This document shows positions 5,859 to 8,246 of a DNA stretch of 8,246 bases, one piece after another. Below the pieces are notes generated by a model. The model had not been told where the DNA came from. It ran no database searches and saw only the letters and a program-made list of their open reading frames with translations. Position 1 is the first letter of the stretch, and every line of letters begins with the position of its first letter. This stretch comes from Akkermansiaceae bacterium. Its GTDB lineage: Bacteria > Verrucomicrobiota > Verrucomicrobiia > Verrucomicrobiales > Akkermansiaceae. The stretch is taken from contig JABHEX010000045.1 of assembly GCA_018676385.1 (NCBI GenBank), forward strand, positions 1-8,246, read 5' to 3'. The position numbers and the translations under genes were made by a program.

Positions 5859-7217
5859 ATGAAGATCTCTCCTACCCTAGATACCGAATTTTTGCCTGCC
5901 GTTTTATGGAACAGAGAATTTGAGAAAACGACCAATGAAAACAATGCCGCAGTAACTCTCGGCCTACTCCGTGACGACAAAGTGGTAGCTCGCCGATCCG
6001 TTAAAATATCGAGTGATCCTGATTCGAGTTTTCGCTACATCGAGAGAATGCTCAAGGCGATGCTTTGGTCAACTGGAGGCAATCGAATCCTCATTGCAGG
6101 ACCGGACTCGCTCGTTGAGCAACTCCAGAAGCACTATTCGGAATCAGCCGTCGGTAAATTCGATACACAAGTTATCGGTGAGAAAATTTTTCTTAGCACC
6201 CTAAGTGTCGAAAAGTGCTCAGCGGATCAAATCCAAGAACCCACACGCGAAGCAGCGGCACTTGGACGACATCTTGACGGTTGCCGTATCGGCTTCGACC
6301 TTGGCGGTAGCGACCGCAAATGCGCCGCTGTAATCGACGGCAAGGTGGTCTTTTCAGAAGAAATCAAATGGGATCCATACTTCGAGACAAACCCAAAGTA
6401 TCATTACGATGGCACGATGGACTCGCTTAAACGTGCCGCGGCACACCTCCCCCGCGTCGATGCCATTGGCGGTAGTGCTGCTGGTGTCTATGTGGACAAC
6501 GAGGTGCGGCACGCATCACTATTTCGCGGAGTAGCGGCTGACCAATTTGAAGCCGAAGTCCGCCCAATTTTTGCAAAGCTCAAAGAAGCCTGGGATGGCG
6601 TACCCTTTGAGGTCGTCAACGATGGTGAGGTTACGGCACTTGCCGGTGCTATGTCGTTAGAAGATGATGCGGTGCTCGGGATCTCGATGGGCACCAGCTT
6701 AGCAGCAGGCTACGTAACGCCAGAGGGCAATATCACTTCGTGGATCAACGAACTGGCATTCGTACCGGTCGACTATCGTCCTAACGGCCCCGTTGACGAA
6801 TGGTCCGGCGATGTGGGTTGCGGTGTACAGTTTTTCTCTCAACAAGGTGTCGCTCGTTTGGCGCCACTCGCCGGCATCGAATTTGAGCAGGATACTCCTT
6901 TCGCCGAGCAACTCGTGGAAGTGCAGAGACTCATGGCTGAGAGTGACCCACGGGCACGCAGTATTTATGAGACGATCGGCGCCTGTTTCGGATATGCTGT
7001 AGCGCACTACGCAACGATTTATGATTTTAGAAATCTCCTCATTCTTGGCCGTGTGACCAGTGGCGAAGGAGGACAAATCATCATTGAGAAAGCCGAAGAA
7101 GTTCTAAATACTGAATTCCCCGAATTGGCAACGAAAGTGAGCATCAGCATGCCAGACGAACAAATGAAACGACATGGTCAGGCAGTAGCGGCAGCGAGTT
7201 TGCCAATGATCAAATAA
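5859..7217 (+). CDS. ROK-like sugar kinase with N-terminal extension, probable amino-sugar kinase
   Basis: The 452-residue protein has an actin/hexokinase-fold ROK core from about residue 142. GFDLGGSD (145-152) is the phosphate-1 loop, VNDGEVTALAGA (253-264) carries the catalytic-type Asp255, GISMGTSLAAGYV (274-286) is the phosphate-2 region, and HGQAVAAA near the C-terminus (439-446) is the adenosine end. The canonical ROK zinc motif (CxCGxxGC) and the GHxxx histidine are not visible; the equivalent stretch reads WINELAFVPVD (295-305). The first 140 residues form an extra region with alternating strand/helix pattern that might be a degenerate first domain. It is the first gene of a tight operon with a PIG-L deacetylase and nagB, so phosphorylation of GlcNAc, GalNAc or a related sugar is the best guess. 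A non-catalytic sugar-sensing role cannot be excluded. No Shine-Dalgarno sequence is visible. Confidence 0.78.
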   Translation: MKISPTLDTEFLPAVLWNREFEKTTNENNAAVTLGLLRDDKVVARRSVKISSDPDSSFRYIERMLKAMLWSTGGNRILIAGPDSLVEQLQKHYSESAVGKFDTQVIGEKIFLSTLSVEKCSADQIQEPTREAAALGRHLDGCRIGFDLGGSDRKCAAVIDGKVVFSEEIKWDPYFETNPKYHYDGTMDSLKRAAAHLPRVDAIGGSAAGVYVDNEVRHASLFRGVAADQFEAEVRPIFAKLKEAWDGVPFEVVNDGEVTALAGAMSLEDDAVLGISMGTSLAAGYVTPEGNITSWINELAFVPVDYRPNGPVDEWSGDVGCGVQFFSQQGVARLAPLAGIEFEQDTPFAEQLVEVQRLMAESDPRARSIYETIGACFGYAVAHYATIYDFRNLLILGRVTSGEGGQIIIEKAEEVLNTEFPELATKVSISMPDEQMKRHGQAVAAASLPMIK

Positions 7218-7222
7218 CAGAC

Positions 7223-8044
7223 ATGAACAATCCCTACTTAAAATTCGTAACCGACATCCAAAATGGTGTCGAATCTGCAAAAACGCTCAGTGTTTCAGGC
7301 AAACATTCAGCGGTGCAATCGGCTGATAAGGTTCTCATCTTTTCACCACATCCGGACGACGAATGCATCATCGGGCTGATTGCTTTGAGGTTGATGCGTG
7401 AGGCTGGCATGCAGGTGATCAATATCCCCGTAACCTACGGCAGTAACGAAGCCCGACGTGCTGGCCGGGCCGCAGAACTAGATAACGCCTGCAACTACCT
7501 TGGCTGGTCTAACTACCGCGGCCCAGAGGGTCGTGTTGCCGCACAGCCAGAATGTTATCAATCGCTAGAAAAAGACGACATCATCGCGATTCTAACAGAA
7601 CAACAACCACGTGCTATACTAGTGCCGCATGCCAAGGATTGGAACTCAAGACATATCTCGACCCACCATCTTGTGTTAGATGCTCTGGCTGATATGCCGG
7701 ACGATTTCAGTTGTTCCGTTGTCGAAACCGAATTCTGGGGTGCCATGTGGGATCCTAACCTGATGGTTGAAGCCGATGCTGAATTACTTGCCGACCTCGT
7801 TGCTGCCACATCTTTGCATACCGAGGAAGTAGCGCGCAACCCATACCACCTACTCCTCCCATCATGGATGCAGGACAATGTCCGGCGTGGCGGAGAACTC
7901 GTCGGCGGACAAGGTGGTGCCGCCCCTGATTTCAAGTTTGCTACTCTTTACCGGCTGAGCCGCTGGGAAAACAAAACAATTCGCCAATGCCTCGACACAG
8001 GTACAATGTTGGCGATCACTGACAACCTCAAAGAAATTCTCTAA
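7223..8044 (+). CDS. PIG-L (LmbE-like) family N-deacetylase, probable amino-sugar(-phosphate) deacetylase
   Basis: PIG-L proteins are zinc-dependent enzymes that remove N-acetyl groups from GlcNAc-containing compounds. The 273-residue sequence shows the hallmark SPHPDDE (41-47; H43 and D46 are zinc ligands and D45 is the likely base) and the second motif PHAKDWNSRHISTH (135-148), with H144 or H148 as the third ligand. There is no signal peptide or membrane segment, so the substrate is cytoplasmic. The start lies 5 nt after the kinase stop and the stop overlaps the nagB start by one base (TAATG), so translation of the three is probably coupled. In Bacteroidetes a single long protein fuses a NagB domain to a PIG-L domain, which supports this pairing. 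Here it likely stands in for NagA, deacetylating GlcNAc-6-P or a related sugar. The substrate is inferred. Confidence 0.87.
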   Translation: MNNPYLKFVTDIQNGVESAKTLSVSGKHSAVQSADKVLIFSPHPDDECIIGLIALRLMREAGMQVINIPVTYGSNEARRAGRAAELDNACNYLGWSNYRGPEGRVAAQPECYQSLEKDDIIAILTEQQPRAILVPHAKDWNSRHISTHHLVLDALADMPDDFSCSVVETEFWGAMWDPNLMVEADAELLADLVAATSLHTEEVARNPYHLLLPSWMQDNVRRGGELVGGQGGAAPDFKFATLYRLSRWENKTIRQCLDTGTMLAITDNLKEIL

Positions 8045-8246
8045 TGGAAATCATAATAAATAACGATGCTGAAACTGGCAGCACAGCCGCAGCAAGAGTC
8101 ATCGCGCGACTGATTCGCGAAAAGCCAAACGCCGTGATAGGTATGGCAACCGGCAGCACACCATTGAAACTCTACAAGGAGCTCATTCGCATGCACAACG
8201 AAGAAGGACTGGATTTCAGTTCAGTCATCACTTTTAATCTCGATGA
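8044..8246 (+). CDS. nagB: Glucosamine-6-phosphate deaminase, N-terminal part (3' end outside window)
   Basis: NagB converts glucosamine-6-phosphate to fructose-6-phosphate and ammonia. The first 67 residues are present. They include GMATGSTPLKLYKELIRMH, the sugar-phosphate-binding loop, and the strand ending in FNLDE at the window edge, where the family has its conserved FNLDEY. The start ATG overlaps the stop of the PIG-L gene by one base (TAATG). It is the third gene of the kinase operon and supplies the step that moves the amino sugar into glycolysis. It may be a stand-alone NagB of about 250 residues or a longer form; the window ends too early to say. A 6-phosphogluconolactonase is related by fold, but the visible motif favours the deaminase. 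Confidence 0.9.
   Translation, partial: MEIIINNDAETGSTAAARVIARLIREKPNAVIGMATGSTPLKLYKELIRMHNEEGLDFSSVITFNLD

Noticed and set aside
6699..7076. 125-codon minus-strand frame opposite the ROK-like gene
   Set aside because: Antisense shadow of a well-supported coding region, with no recognisable motifs. The same holds for the frame at 7558-7935 opposite the PIG-L gene.

Overview
The window most resembles a chromosome segment of a member of the PVC group, probably Verrucomicrobiota. The reasons are a carboxy(nor)spermidine decarboxylase gene beside an agmatinase gene, a Tat-exported GH109-type oxidoreductase-fold glycosidase, a PIG-L deacetylase beside nagB, and start codons with almost no Shine-Dalgarno sequences. 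This is an inference from gene content; no rRNA or other firm phylogenetic marker is present.

Layout. (1) 1-1448, + strand: the 3' half of nspC followed by speB, the end of a polyamine operon that continues off the left edge. (2) 1449-2049: a gene-free stretch between convergent genes. It holds a tRNA 3'-end fragment and two diverged copies of a repeat (offset 242 bp), each carrying the same strong terminator hairpin. (3) 2050-2994, - strand: an exported alpha/beta-hydrolase (esterase). (4) 2995-3333: the esterase leader plus a short protein-like scrap that may be a gene remnant. (5) 3334-4779, - strand: a Tat-signal GH109-like alpha-N-acetylgalactosaminidase. (6) 4877-5722, - strand: an AraC-type regulator. 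(7) 5859 to the right edge, + strand: a tightly packed operon of a ROK-like sugar kinase, a PIG-L deacetylase and the start of nagB (glucosamine-6-phosphate deaminase).

Regions 5-7 read as one amino-sugar utilisation locus. The exported glycosidase would release an N-acetylhexosamine, the ROK-like protein would phosphorylate it, the PIG-L protein would remove the acetyl group (the step normally done by NagA or AgaA), and NagB would deaminate and isomerise the product into glycolysis. A 28-bp element (24 of 28 bases identical) lies upstream of both the GH109 gene and the kinase operon, in the same orientation relative to each gene. It flanks the AraC gene and contains 11-bp-spaced half-sites, so it is a good candidate operator for that regulator. 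The locus architecture and this shared element are the most interesting points in the window.
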